64,000 nt of DNA. It comes from Primulina eburnea (lineage: Eukaryota; Streptophyta; Magnoliopsida; Lamiales; Gesneriaceae). Both the position numbers and the translations under genes were made by a program. The stretch is taken from the NCBI RefSeq assembly GCF_022965805.1, contig NC_133116.1, positions 62,001 to 126,000 on the forward strand. Direction: 5' to 3'. Shown piece by piece: positions 36,151 to 48,100 of the stretch. Under the pieces are notes generated by a model. It saw nothing but the letters and a program-made list of their open reading frames with translations. It was not told the origin of the DNA and did no database searches. Position 1 is the stretch's first letter, and each line of letters begins with the position of its first letter.

Positions 36151-36537
36151 ATGGCTAGGCAAATCCTCCTAAACACCAATCAAGTAAGCATTTCTCACAT
36201 ATGTTTGGGCGTTGGAACTCTCCTCTTAAGTGCATTTGCTCTCCTCATTTGTGCCAATCATTCCAGAAGGTGGACACGTAAATGGAGAGCTTGCTATGGA
36301 TATGGATATCAAGAACCAGTCATTCAACTCAACGCCGAAGATATTCCAAGTTTTCATTTTGGAGAATCGGACCCCAGTACTTGCAGCGCTGAAGATGTCT
36401 CTGTATGGAAGAAAAACATACTCATGGGAGGCAAATGCCAGCTCCCAGAATTCTCTGGAGTCATCATCTATGATTCTACAGGAAATGTCGTCACCCCCGC
36501 CAAAACAAATAAAGCACGTCCACTTCCATGCGAATAA
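36151..36537 (+). CDS. Small single-pass membrane protein of unknown function (128 aa)
   Basis: A single-exon frame starts at the ATG at 36151. One hydrophobic segment lies at about residues 13-34 (ISHICLGVGTLLLSAFALLI), followed by a basic stretch (RRWTRKWR), suggesting the C-terminal part faces the cytosol. The C-terminal half (WKKNILMGGKCQLPEFSGVI, IYDSTGNVV) resembles the conserved tail of a family of small plant proteins without a known function. Overlapping frames on both strands are shadows. Confidence 0.8.
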   Translation: MARQILLNTNQVSISHICLGVGTLLLSAFALLICANHSRRWTRKWRACYGYGYQEPVIQLNAEDIPSFHFGESDPSTCSAEDVSVWKKNILMGGKCQLPEFSGVIIYDSTGNVVTPAKTNKARPLPCE

Positions 36538-36875
36538 TAGAGATTCACAACTTTTTATCATCACAACTTTTTATCATCGCTCTTAAATGCTTTGGGAATG
36601 AAAATCATAAAAAAAAATGCAAAACACTTATACCTTTTTCTTGCTTTGTAGCCCCATTGGGCTCACCACAGCATCTTATTTTCGTTAGAAAAAGGGGGAA
36701 ACTCTAGAGTACTATACTTCATACCAATTGCCTTTTCAAAGGGCAATGATACCACCGTTGTGATAGATATTTCAGTCAAAATAAAACACAAATAACCGTT
36801 TTTTTTACAAGGAAAATAATGGATATAATATATCAATACAATTTCAGGCTTGTTTTGACAGGACTCCCTTAGATA
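36538..36875. other. Convergent 3' ends of the small membrane protein gene and RH39
   Basis: No coding region. The two flanking genes converge here, so this short interval should contain both 3' UTRs and terminators. Confidence 0.5.
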
Positions 36876-39800
36876 TCAAGAAGCTTTCACTGCACTTCGA
36901 CCCCTAAATCCAACAACATTTAGCTTTGATGGAGATCTGTTGGCAGCAAAGTTTCGCCCCCCCGACTGTTTCTTCCCGATATAAGCCATACCTTTTGTGG
37001 CGCTAGGTTCGGAAGACCTGGATGTTTTTGAAAACTTACCCAGTGTCATCTTGGCCTTGGGTACTGAAGGTTTCTTGGTAACTATTGCTGCCTTGCCACG
37101 AGCTTCAGTTGATTTTGTGGAGACATCTTTAGCCTTGTATTTCGAAGTTGAACGTCTAACCATGTTTGCATTTTTTTCTTTCTGCTCATTTACCCGAGAC
37201 CTGGCAATATCCCTTTTGATACCATCTATGGATAAAGATTCCAAGCTCTTATTCTTCATCATAGCCTCCTCAATGAGAGTTGCCAACATGACATCTTTTT
37301 TAGCTACCAAACTTGTCACCTTCCCTGATTTTTCCCCACAATTATTTGCAATATATAAGCTTCGGTATTCATGCTCAGCATGATCATATTGACACACATT
37401 ATAGAATACTATGAATACCTTTTGCTCCCATTCGAGCAGTTCTTCCAGTGCGATGGAGGTAATCGATCTAAAGTGAAAACATAGTAAATTATATATTTTG
37501 TGAAAACACAAGGGCATTGAGAGAGAAAATAATGAACCAATCTAGTACTTACAGAGTTCAAGGGAAAATCAAACATGATAACATGGTCCACATCCAAGTC
37601 CAATCCCCTAGCCGCCAAGTCAGTGCAGACTAAAGTGGGGCAATCTCCATCATTGCTCTTAAACCGCCGCAGGTTTTCAACCCTGTATCGAAGAATAATG
37701 GAATATGTCACCAGTTTTTACAATTGCACAAAGATCCATAAATAGAAATTCAAATGATCAACGTGTAAGGTTAAAGTGAAACATGGAAAGTGGATGGTAG
37801 ATTACTTATTCCAATTAATCTGCATGAGGAGAATATTGGAATTATCCAGTGCCAGTGTACCATGTTACTTACAACCACTGCTTTTAAGGGTAAAAGAACA
37901 AACTGCAAGCATGCCACACAGACCGGCTATCAACATTTAACCCGACATATCTCATCTCACCTTTGTTCAGCTGGAACCTCTCCATGGTAATTAACAGTAG
38001 AGATTTGATTTTCATTTATATAGTGATCCACAGCTCGACTAGAATTCAATGTGTTACAGAAAACCATCACCCTGTTCCCTTTTGCTAAACTCGGTTCAAG
38101 AATCTGCAGTTATGAAACAGCCAATAGGTATAACCAAGTTTGAGAAAACTGCGACAAATAATGATCAGTTCTCGTGTTATGTATTTAAGAACCCACGGAA
38201 CTTTGACAAGTTTTGAATTCTATTTACCACAGCACCCTCGATTTCTCAATTTAGATGTTATTGTATGCAAAGGATCCTTAAAAATGACAATGGAATAAAA
38301 GAAGCACAATTAACAAACCGCTATATATAATTCTTTGAGTCATGTATCTTTGAGAATGAAAACCAGTTTGACACGGTAAACAATAAAATATTGTTAAAAA
38401 TCAATAAATTGTGTAAATACACTAGGGAAGCATCACAGAATTTTATAAACAAAATTCTCATTTAAAAAGATCAGTTTAATACAAATCCTAGTTAAGTTTT
38501 ATGTTAAGATGTTTGATTTTAACATTCCATCTTTTAATGTCACCCTTAATTGTCTTGAGTTTCATCATAGATCTATAACCCTCCCATCCTTGTGAATCCA
38601 CATTGTTCCACCACAACTGAGCAGCTTGTATGCCTCAACCACACATTCTCGAATCTGAAAGGTGTTGGACCCCACTTGCTTTTGTCAAATCAAGAACAAG
38701 TGGAAGTGATCCGAAGTGATTCATGGTAAGATTGATTGTTCGTAACATGGATAAATTTCAGTCCACCCCACCGTGAACAAGAATCTGTCTAATTTGTCAA
38801 ATGAAGACAAATCCTCGATTGTGGACTTATAGCGAAGGAACTGCTCGAAGAAGGAAGAAGAAAGAAAAAAAAAGGTGGGTTTTGAAGGTGGATTTTGAAA
38901 AGGCTTACGATAATGTCAACTAAGATTTCTTGGATTTCGTTTTAATGAAAAAGGGGTTTGGAGGAAGATGGAGATCTTGGATGCAAGGATGTGTGTCGAA
39001 TGTATCATTTTTTGTCATGATTAATGGGAGGCCGAGAGGTAAATTTAAGGCTTTCAAAGGGCTCCGACAAGGAGATCCATTGTCTCCTTTTCTTTTCAAT
39101 TTGGTAGTGGATGTGTTGGCAAGATTGATCGACAAAGCAAAGGAAAGGAATTTAATAAGGGGGATAGAGGTTGGTAGAGACAAGATCGAGATTTCTCACC
39201 CGTACTTGGGAGTACCGTTGGGTGGCAATCCGTTACAAGCATCGTTCTGGGAGCCAGTGATTGCTCGAAAAAATTGGCTACTTGGAAGAAAGCATTCTTG
39301 TCAAGAGGGGGGAGATTAACATTGATATTATTGGTTTTGAATTCCATTCCAATATATTAGATGTCTTTGTTTAGGGTTCCTAAAGGTATAGCGGAAAATC
39401 GATGGATAAGATCTCAAGAAACTTTTTATGGGACGGTGCGGATGGAGATGTGCATATTCACTTGGCAGCATGGGATCAAGTGTGTAAACCGAAGGATAAA
39501 GGAGGTATGGTGTTGGGAAAATTATTTTGAGAAACAAGGCCTTGCCCGGGAAGTGGTGGTGGAGATTTTTTGATGAAGATGGGACGTTGTGGAAGAGAAT
39601 TATTATTAGCAAATATGGGTTACAAGAAAATGAATGGGATGCGGGGTTGGCAAGAAACGTCACGTTCAGGTGCCCTTGGAAGTTTATTTCCCGAATATAC
39701 CCGACTTTTAAACAGAGAGTTTCTATTAAGGTGAGAGGAGGTAATAAGGTTAGATTTTGGGAGGATTTATGGTTGGGGGTTTCTTCGTTCAAAGATAAAT

Positions 39801-42122
39801 TTCCAGCTTTGTTTCAGCTATCATCATTTCACAATCTGCCTATATCATATTTTGGCCGTTTTGATGATGTCTCGCGTAATCACTCTTGGGATTTTCATTT
39901 TAGAAGGGTTGTGAGAGATGAGGAGATTACTCAGTTGTCAGAGTTACTAGGTGCTTTAGATTCTGTTAGGTTAGTTGAAGGGGTAGATGATTTTATTGAG
40001 TGGAGCGGGGATTCTTTGGGTATCTTCATAGTCAGGTCATTCTATGAGTCTTTTTTCCCTGATATTCTTTTTCCTGCTTTTCCTTTGTTCCTACGAATTG
40101 GAAAGTTCCCGTTCCAAACAAGATCAGGCTTTTTTCTTGGTCAGCTACTCTGGGTAAGTTACTGACCTCGGAGATGATTCAAAAAAGATTTCCCGGAAAT
40201 GCTTTGTGTCCCAACTAGTGTGCTAATGTAATCTTAAATATTTTCTCATTAATAAAATATCGTTTCCTATAAAAAAAAAATTAACAGAAAGCAAAAATAC
40301 GTACTCACTTTTAGTGCATAAAGTGAGGCATTTACTATAAGTTCAGTAAAAGCCAAGTACACTAACCCAGTTATTGCACATGTTCCATAGTTAAGAACCA
40401 AATAAACAGAAATATAATTTAAAACGGCCAATTTAGTAAAAATTCTAGTTGAGTTTAATATTACATAATAGCTGCCAATTTAGTAAAAATTATAGTTGAG
40501 TTTAATAATTACTTAGAAATACATAATAGCGCTTTGTTATGTTCCATTCATAACTAAAAAAAAAAGAAACAGAGAAAGAAAGAAAGATGTTTTTCTTTAA
40601 CTAAGAGCAAAAACATTATTTCAAGTTTGAGTGCAAACACTGAGGCATTTATGATCTCAATATTTTATTTGTTGATTCTTTCTTAAGACAAAAATGATGT
40701 GTTCAAGTGTCGTTATGAGGCATAAGAAACAAAGCATTGATAGTCAAGAAAGAGAACCATCATGCACAAAGCCGGTAGGCTCCCATGTGTGACTGAAATA
40801 ACTTGAGGGGCTCAAATGAAAGTAGTATACCTGTAACAAGGCTTCCAGCTTGTTTTCTGAGCCTGAAAGTTTGATAAAATCATGGCGAGCAGAAGCAATC
40901 TTCTTGTGGAGTGTAGATGTACGCAAGTGCATGATTCCTTGAAACTCTTCATCCACCAGACTTTGAACAGCCTACAAGCATGACACGCATGCTAATTATC
41001 TAATCAAGAGCAAAGGAAGAATGAGGTGATACATGATTTTACATTTATAAAAGGGGGAATTAAAAATTCCACAAAACCACAATATACTAACCCCTCATTT
41101 CAACCCACAAAAAAAACTAGAAAAAAAATGTCATCCAAAAAATATTAAATACAAACATAAACTGACAATGCATCCAACCCATAAACCAGTATCACTTGGA
41201 TTTCCTAAAAAATTAATAAAGTCCATCCACCAAATTTGTGTTTCAAAACACCGACTCTTGTCTCAAACCATGAAGATATATTTTACTTTCATTTTGGTTT
41301 TAGCAAGTCCACGACACGCTAAGATAGTTGCTCAACTGAGCATACCTTTGTCATCGTTGCAGTTACCAACACAGTTTGAAATTCTAGACCGTCTGCTTTC
41401 GAAGCACGGCTTTTCAATGGTCCAATAAATTTGCGGATGTCAGGGCCAAAACCACGATCAAACATGGTGTCTGCCTCATCCAAAACCTGTCACATGTAGC
41501 CATCATCAGCAAGCAGTAAGAACAGCAAAGTCATTTCAAGACTCAAGCCCTAAATTGATTTACCTCCTTTTTTGCATCTAGTGTTGGATTCTTGTTATTA
41601 TTTTAATCATTTTGTAAATATAGTTCTTCTGCTATAATTTTTTAGTTTAGCATTTTCTTGTGTGCTAAAGTCAAGATTTTTGCTAGTTTTTATCACGAAG
41701 TCATTAAATTTTTCATATTTTATGTTTTCTTTAATTTATGGTCGCCTAATCGATGTTGGCTACACTTTCAGTGCTACAAAGAGACGTCAATCACAACCTA
41801 AAATGCCTATACATATGAATAAGATAATAAATAGTGATTTGTTATCTATATCTTGCAGCTCTAATTTTTATACATCTAATTTTATTTTTCGTTCTTTTTC
41901 CAAACTTGATTACTATAAATATGTTATGGAGCAAGCACTGAAAACTTTGGCATTAAATGTTATTGTTTTATTTATTGAAATTATTCTAAAACTATAGTTT
42001 TCAATTTTATATCTTTTTTAATTCAACTAAATTAAGATTGTTACTTATAATCATCTTTTTGTAAGAATATGGGTGCAAATATAAGAAATGTCGTTATTTT
42101 GTGTGTCCATGTTAATTATTAT

Positions 42123-42165
<43 letters not shown>

Positions 42166-45100
42166 GATTAATTATCTCAGAAAATTAATTCTCCCAAACT
42201 AATCTTTCTAGCTCCATCACTGCCACAGGCATAATTTGAAGTAAATGCAAATTAAAAACTTAAGTATGCTAGAAGATTGGTGAGAGTTGGAGCCATTACC
42301 AAGTATCTGATGTCACCGTAAACCATATTCCCCTCTTCTATATGCTGAAGAACTCTGCCAGGGGTCCCGACAATCATGTCAATTGGGCTGTTCAAAGAAT
42401 CTTCTTGGGGTCTTAAACGACCGCCCCCGCTTATCATGGTTGACCTGAATCTTGCATGGTGACTAATGGACTTGGTCACACGAAAAACCTAGCAACACGA
42501 GCTTGAGTTTTATAATTGGATACTGAGTCAGGTTTAAAGTCCATTAACAGATGTTCAAATACTAACCTGCTCACAAAGTTCCCTTGTTGGGCAGAGTACA
42601 ACAGCCCGAGGTCGTCTGGGCTTCATCAGCATACCATGTAATGCTTCATCCCTTCTCATCAACTACAGGATCAAGAAAATGATTCATAAGCACATGAAAC
42701 TATATTGTATGGGGTGCCGTGAATTTTACCCAAGCAAAAGTAGAGCCAAAGTTAAACACCAAGCATAACTCAAGGAAACGTGAAGAAAAATTAGCTTTGT
42801 ATTCATTGTTTTTTTTATAAGAAACATAATACTATTATTAATATATGATCGTTTACATTACAAGAAGTGGACTAGTGGTTAGAAAATCATTAATTTAACA
42901 ATACACATAAGACCAATCTCGTAGAAGATCAAATATAGATAAGCCCTGAAACTCTTTATCCGCTCCAATCCAGTTTGCTATTGTGAACTTGATTTTTTCC
43001 CAACATTCTTCCGTGTTGTCTTCCAGTTCTTCAAAATTTCTTCTATTTCTCTCTAACCAAACTGCCCAACGAATTCCATGGATCACCACTCACCAAAATA
43101 TTTTACCTCTTTTGCCGAGCATGTCTAAGATCCGTAGTAAACAACTTGAGTTGTTTTCGGCACGACCCAAACCAGTCTCATTTCTTCCAAAGCCTTAGCC
43201 CACAATGCATGAGTGAACTTACAATAAATGAGCATAAGATCTTGTGTTTCCACATCCTTACGACACAACATGCACCAGTTGGGACAAAGAGCACATTTAG
43301 GACATCTCTTTTGCATCATCTCGGATGTCTGTAATTTTCCTAGGATTGTCGTCCACGAGAATATTTTAATCTTTGTCGGAATAGGTGTTTTCCAAATGAT
43401 ATGGAAAAATTTGAAATCTTGGGCACAAATATTATCCGAAAAGAATGATTAGAAAAAAGATTTGACTGTGACCTTCCCTGACGGATCTCTCTCCCCACTG
43501 TTGAAAATTCACCAATCTTAACCCCCTCCAAAATGCTTAAAAACGAAGACAACTGAATGATCTCCTCCTCTCGGAGAGATCTACGGAAATGCAAGTCCAA
43601 AGAAAAACCATGTTATGAAGTATCAAATGAAACAAAATAAGATATAGGCAAATTACGAACCGAAACCGAAGAAATCTGAAATAAAGAAGGGAACAAATCA
43701 AGGAAAGGTAATCCCACCACCAAATATCCTCCCAAAACCTGATTTTTGTACCCCCTCGAACCACTAATCTCAGTAGTCGGTGATAAGTCGGGTATGTTGT
43801 AGAAATGAACTTCCACGGACATCTAAAAGTCACATTATTAGCCAACCCCGCATCCCATCCATTTTCTTGTAACCCATACGTGCTCTTTATTATTCTTTTC
43901 CACGACGGCTCATTTTCAACGTTAAACCTCCACCACCATTTTCCCATTAACGCTATATTTCTCAAACAAATATTCCCGATACCTAAGCCACATTTCTCTT
44001 TCAGTCTACAAACTTGTTCCCACCTAACCATATGACAATGTGATCCACCCTCATTCCCATCCCACAAAAAATCTCTCATTACTTTCTCCATCGCCCCCGC
44101 TACTCCTTTTGGTACCTTGAATAGGGACAAGAAGTATATAGGAAAAACAGTCAATATAGCGGCAATCAATGTTACTCTTCCCCTTTGGAGAAAAAAGTCT
44201 TTTTCCAAGTTGCCAATTTTCGAGTTATCTTAATTATGATAGAGACACTTTTAGAGGGTAACCCCCTAGAGAGACTCCCAAGTATTTTATTGGCCTTGTT
44301 CCCTGCGACAACCAATCCTCTGAGCTATATCTTCTTCTTCTACTTCTTCTTGATTTAATCCCAATAAAACACTCTTATCCCAATTGATCTTCAATCCTGA
44401 CATATCACAATGTGATTTAAATACATTTGAGGAGGTCATTTTCTTAAAATAAATAGTTGACCAAGGTTACGAAATATCCCGTTATATTGTGTATATTGGC
44501 TGTATCAAATTCAGAATTTATGCAAGCAAGATTTTTCATTTCTCCAAATATTCTTGTTTCATGGCATCAAGAGCCAAGGTTCAATCTTCTCCTCCAACAA
44601 AATACATTTCTTTTCCTACGAAAATACTAGGATTTATTGCAGCGTTGAGAAAGCAACGGTTCTTTTGGTCTTCTTCTCCCACAAAAATACTAGGGTTTGC
44701 TGCGGTGGTGAGGAACCCGACCTTTCTCTTACTCGACACTACCCAAAGTTATTTCTCAGCGAAGGTGGTGATTTATCGCCTCGCCGCCTTATTTGTTGTT
44801 GGGCTACTTATCGTTGGTTCTACCTTGTGTCCTGTTGGGCAGCTTGGTCGTGGTCATTTTCTTGGGCTTTATTGGGCTGCTCTGTTGCGCCTTTTTTCTC
44901 CTACTCTTGCGATCATCTTTTCAACGACACGTAGAAACTTCAAAACATCGTCCTTGGTAGGAAATCAACCAAATCAGGGACGCTCTCCTGTTTCAACCTC
45001 ATTTAATCCCTTGTTTGACAATCATTCTTCGCAAATCACTCAGCATAAGCTTAACGGATTGAATTTTCGTGAGTGGTTCCAGTCTGTTATCCTTGTGATA

Positions 45101-48100
45101 AGAGGTAGAGGGAAGATTGGGTATCTAACAGGTGCAGTTAAAGTCCCGTTGACAACTGAACCAAGCTACAAAACTTGGCAGGCAGAAAATTCTATTGTCA
45201 TGGCCTGGCTCATCAATTCGATGGAGCCAAATATTGGTCGAACTTACCCGTTCTATAAGACAGCAAATGAGATTTGGGAATGCTTCCAGGTAAGCTACTC
45301 AGATTTAGAAAATACATCTCAATGTTTTGAGACTCGTTCTAAGATCAGTAACACCAGGCAAGGAAGCCGCAATGTGACTAAATACTTCAAATCCCTGTTG
45401 GAATTATGGCAGCAGATTGATCTATTTTATGAGACGGGCTAGGAATGTTCCACATATGCTGAAAAATATAAGAAGATGCTAGAAAAGCAGCGCACTTTTG
45501 ACTTTTTACAAGGATTGAGCCCTGATTTGGATGAGGTGCATGGAAGACTACTCGGGACAAAGTCATTCCCATATCTTATGGAATCTTTTGCGGAGGTGAG
45601 GCGAGAGAAAAACAGATGAAGAGTCGTGATGAATCCATCTCGACAGGATGTACTATCATTAGATTCTCGTGGCTCAGCCTTGGTAGTGAATAAAAAGGAT
45701 GGAGCTTGTGGGTCTCGGCCAAATGAGCAAACTGGGCGTGACTACTGCCACAACCCATATCATACTCGTGAACATTGTTGGGAATTACATGGCAAGCCTC
45801 TCGATTGAAAACCAAAGAAGCAAAAGGCTGCTTAAATCAGCCCATGTGTCTGAATCAAACTTAAGTGCAGCCACTAGTCACGAATTTTCAAATGAGGAGA
45901 TGAATATGCTGCGCCAACTTCTCAACCAGAATAAGCCATCAGCAAGGGCTGAAAATCAACATTCAAAGACACCTACTGAAACTATGGCAAGGACATGTAC
46001 AATTAACCACAGTTTTCTATCAAAATCACAACAAACATATTGTTGGATTGTAGATACAGGTGCCTCAGACCATATGACCGGTTCAAGGGATATCTCTGAA
46101 AGTTATATTAAGTGCAACAATTAAATTGATGTGTGGGTGGCAGATGGTAGAGTACCTCCTGCTGTAGGAATGGGCTCAACTCATCTACCAAATATGAAAC
46201 TGAAATCAGTTTGTTGTTGTGCCCAAATTGACACAAAATCTTATGTCGGTAAGTAAGCTCATTGAGGGCATGTGCTGTATTGTGACTTTTTTTGCTTCTC
46301 ATTGTGAATTTCAGGACCATTTTTCGGGGAATATTATTGGAATTATTGAGAAGAGAGACGGGCTTTATTATCTTTCGGGCGCAAAGGAGTACAATTGTGT
46401 CAAGTCACCGAACATAACGTCTATGCCAATCGTTTCTAGCTCTGATGTAATGTTATGGCATCGACGTTTAAGACACCCAAGTTTTTCCTATATGAAAATG
46501 TTGTATTCAAATCTTTTTATCAATAAAGAACCAAATTTGTTTCAATGTGAACATTGTATCCTTGCTGAACATTCCAGAGTTAATTATCCATGGCATGCAT
46601 GTAAACCCTCAAAACCGTTCCAACTAATTCATAGTGACATTTGGGGTCCATCATGAACAAGCAATCTAACTAGAACTCAATGGTTTGTCACCTTCATTGA
46701 TGATCACACGAGTGTATGTTGGGTGTACTTAGGGATAAATATGATACCTTAATTTGGTTCAAACAATTCCACAAATTTGTGTTGAACGTCTTCCAATCCA
46801 ATATCCATGTCCTTCGCACAGATAATAGTAGGGAGTACTTCTCGAGTGAATTCAATCAATACCTGGGGAAAAATGGGATACACCATCAAAGGTCATGTGT
46901 TGATACACCAAAACAAAATGGGGTGGCAGAGATAAAAACCCGTCATTTGTTAGAAGTGGCCAAGTCCATTATGTTCAATAGTTCCTACTCATATTCCCGA
47001 TTGAGGGAAGGCAATTCTCACATCCACCAATCTGATTAATCATCTCCCCTCCAAAACACTACAATTTAAAAACTCCTTGAGTGTCTAGGGTAATTGCTTT
47101 TCAAATGTCAATCTCTTCAGTTCTTTATCTCCAGAGGTCTTTGGATGCACTGTGTTTGTTCATAACAGACAGCCAAACCGAAGTAAACTTGATCCGAAGG
47201 CCTTTAAATGTATGTTTGTGGTTATTCTCCTACTCAGGTTGATGAAGGAATGGAAGAAGTGCAGGAGGAGATGCTTAAAGAAGTTCAAGAGGAAATTCTT
47301 GCTAAGAAACCCCTTCAAACTTACTCTCGAAGGCCAAAGACTTCTCACCAAGACCAATCATTGACCGAAGAATTGGAACCTGATATGAGTCGTGATTTGA
47401 AACTACCAATTGCAGTGAGGAAAGGGGTAAGAACTTGTACTCAACATCTTATTTCTAAAATTCTATCATGTACAAACATAGTTGTTAAAGGCGCGCCTGA
47501 GGCGCGCCGCCTAGCGGCGCTTCAGTGCCTCAGATGACCACCAGGCGACGTGCATGGCTGGGCGAGCGCCTTTAGCGCCTGAGGCGCGCCTTTCTCCAGG
47601 CGACGGGCGGTCCAGGCGTTCCGCCTCTTTGCAGCAGGCTTCTTTTTTTATTTTTTAATGACCCAAAGCCCAATTAAATAAGCCCATAATTAATTTCAGC
47701 CCATAAGTAATTTATTTTAAAAAAATAGCCTAGTTTGTATGTCGATACGTATTCCTACAATCGTCCAAAGGCCCGCCGATTGAAGCTTCACGCTGCGCAC
47801 CAATCTCTTTCTGCCGATTGAAGCTTCTGCGCAGTGCGCACCATCTCTTTCTCTCTGGTTTTTTGTTTGTCATCGAGTCAATCCACTCTAGCTGTAGGTT
47901 TTGTTCATTATAGTTTCTGGTTTTTTGTTTGCGCACCAATGACAGTAAACTTCTGCAGTAAATAGTTGTGGAACTGGGTATTGGTAGGGGAAGTTTAATT
48001 GTTGACTACAATGGGGCTGTTTTGATGAATATTTATTTATTTATTTTCATGAACAATGAATATGAGAGGTTCAGACTTCAGAGTGATGAAATGGGGCATG

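Noticed and set aside
39361..40165. Separate host genes from the open frames in RH39 intron 5
   Set aside because: They read as consecutive parts of one L1-type ORF2 with frameshifts, ending in a poly-A tail.
41662..41997. 111-aa frame in RH39 intron 3 as an extra gene
   Set aside because: AT-rich frame inside an intron, without a recognised domain and with no splice context linking it to another exon.
44489..45442. 317-aa frame as a host gene
   Set aside because: The C-terminal two-thirds is Copia gag ([18 protein letters not shown]), and the beginning runs through the 5' LTR and primer-binding site.
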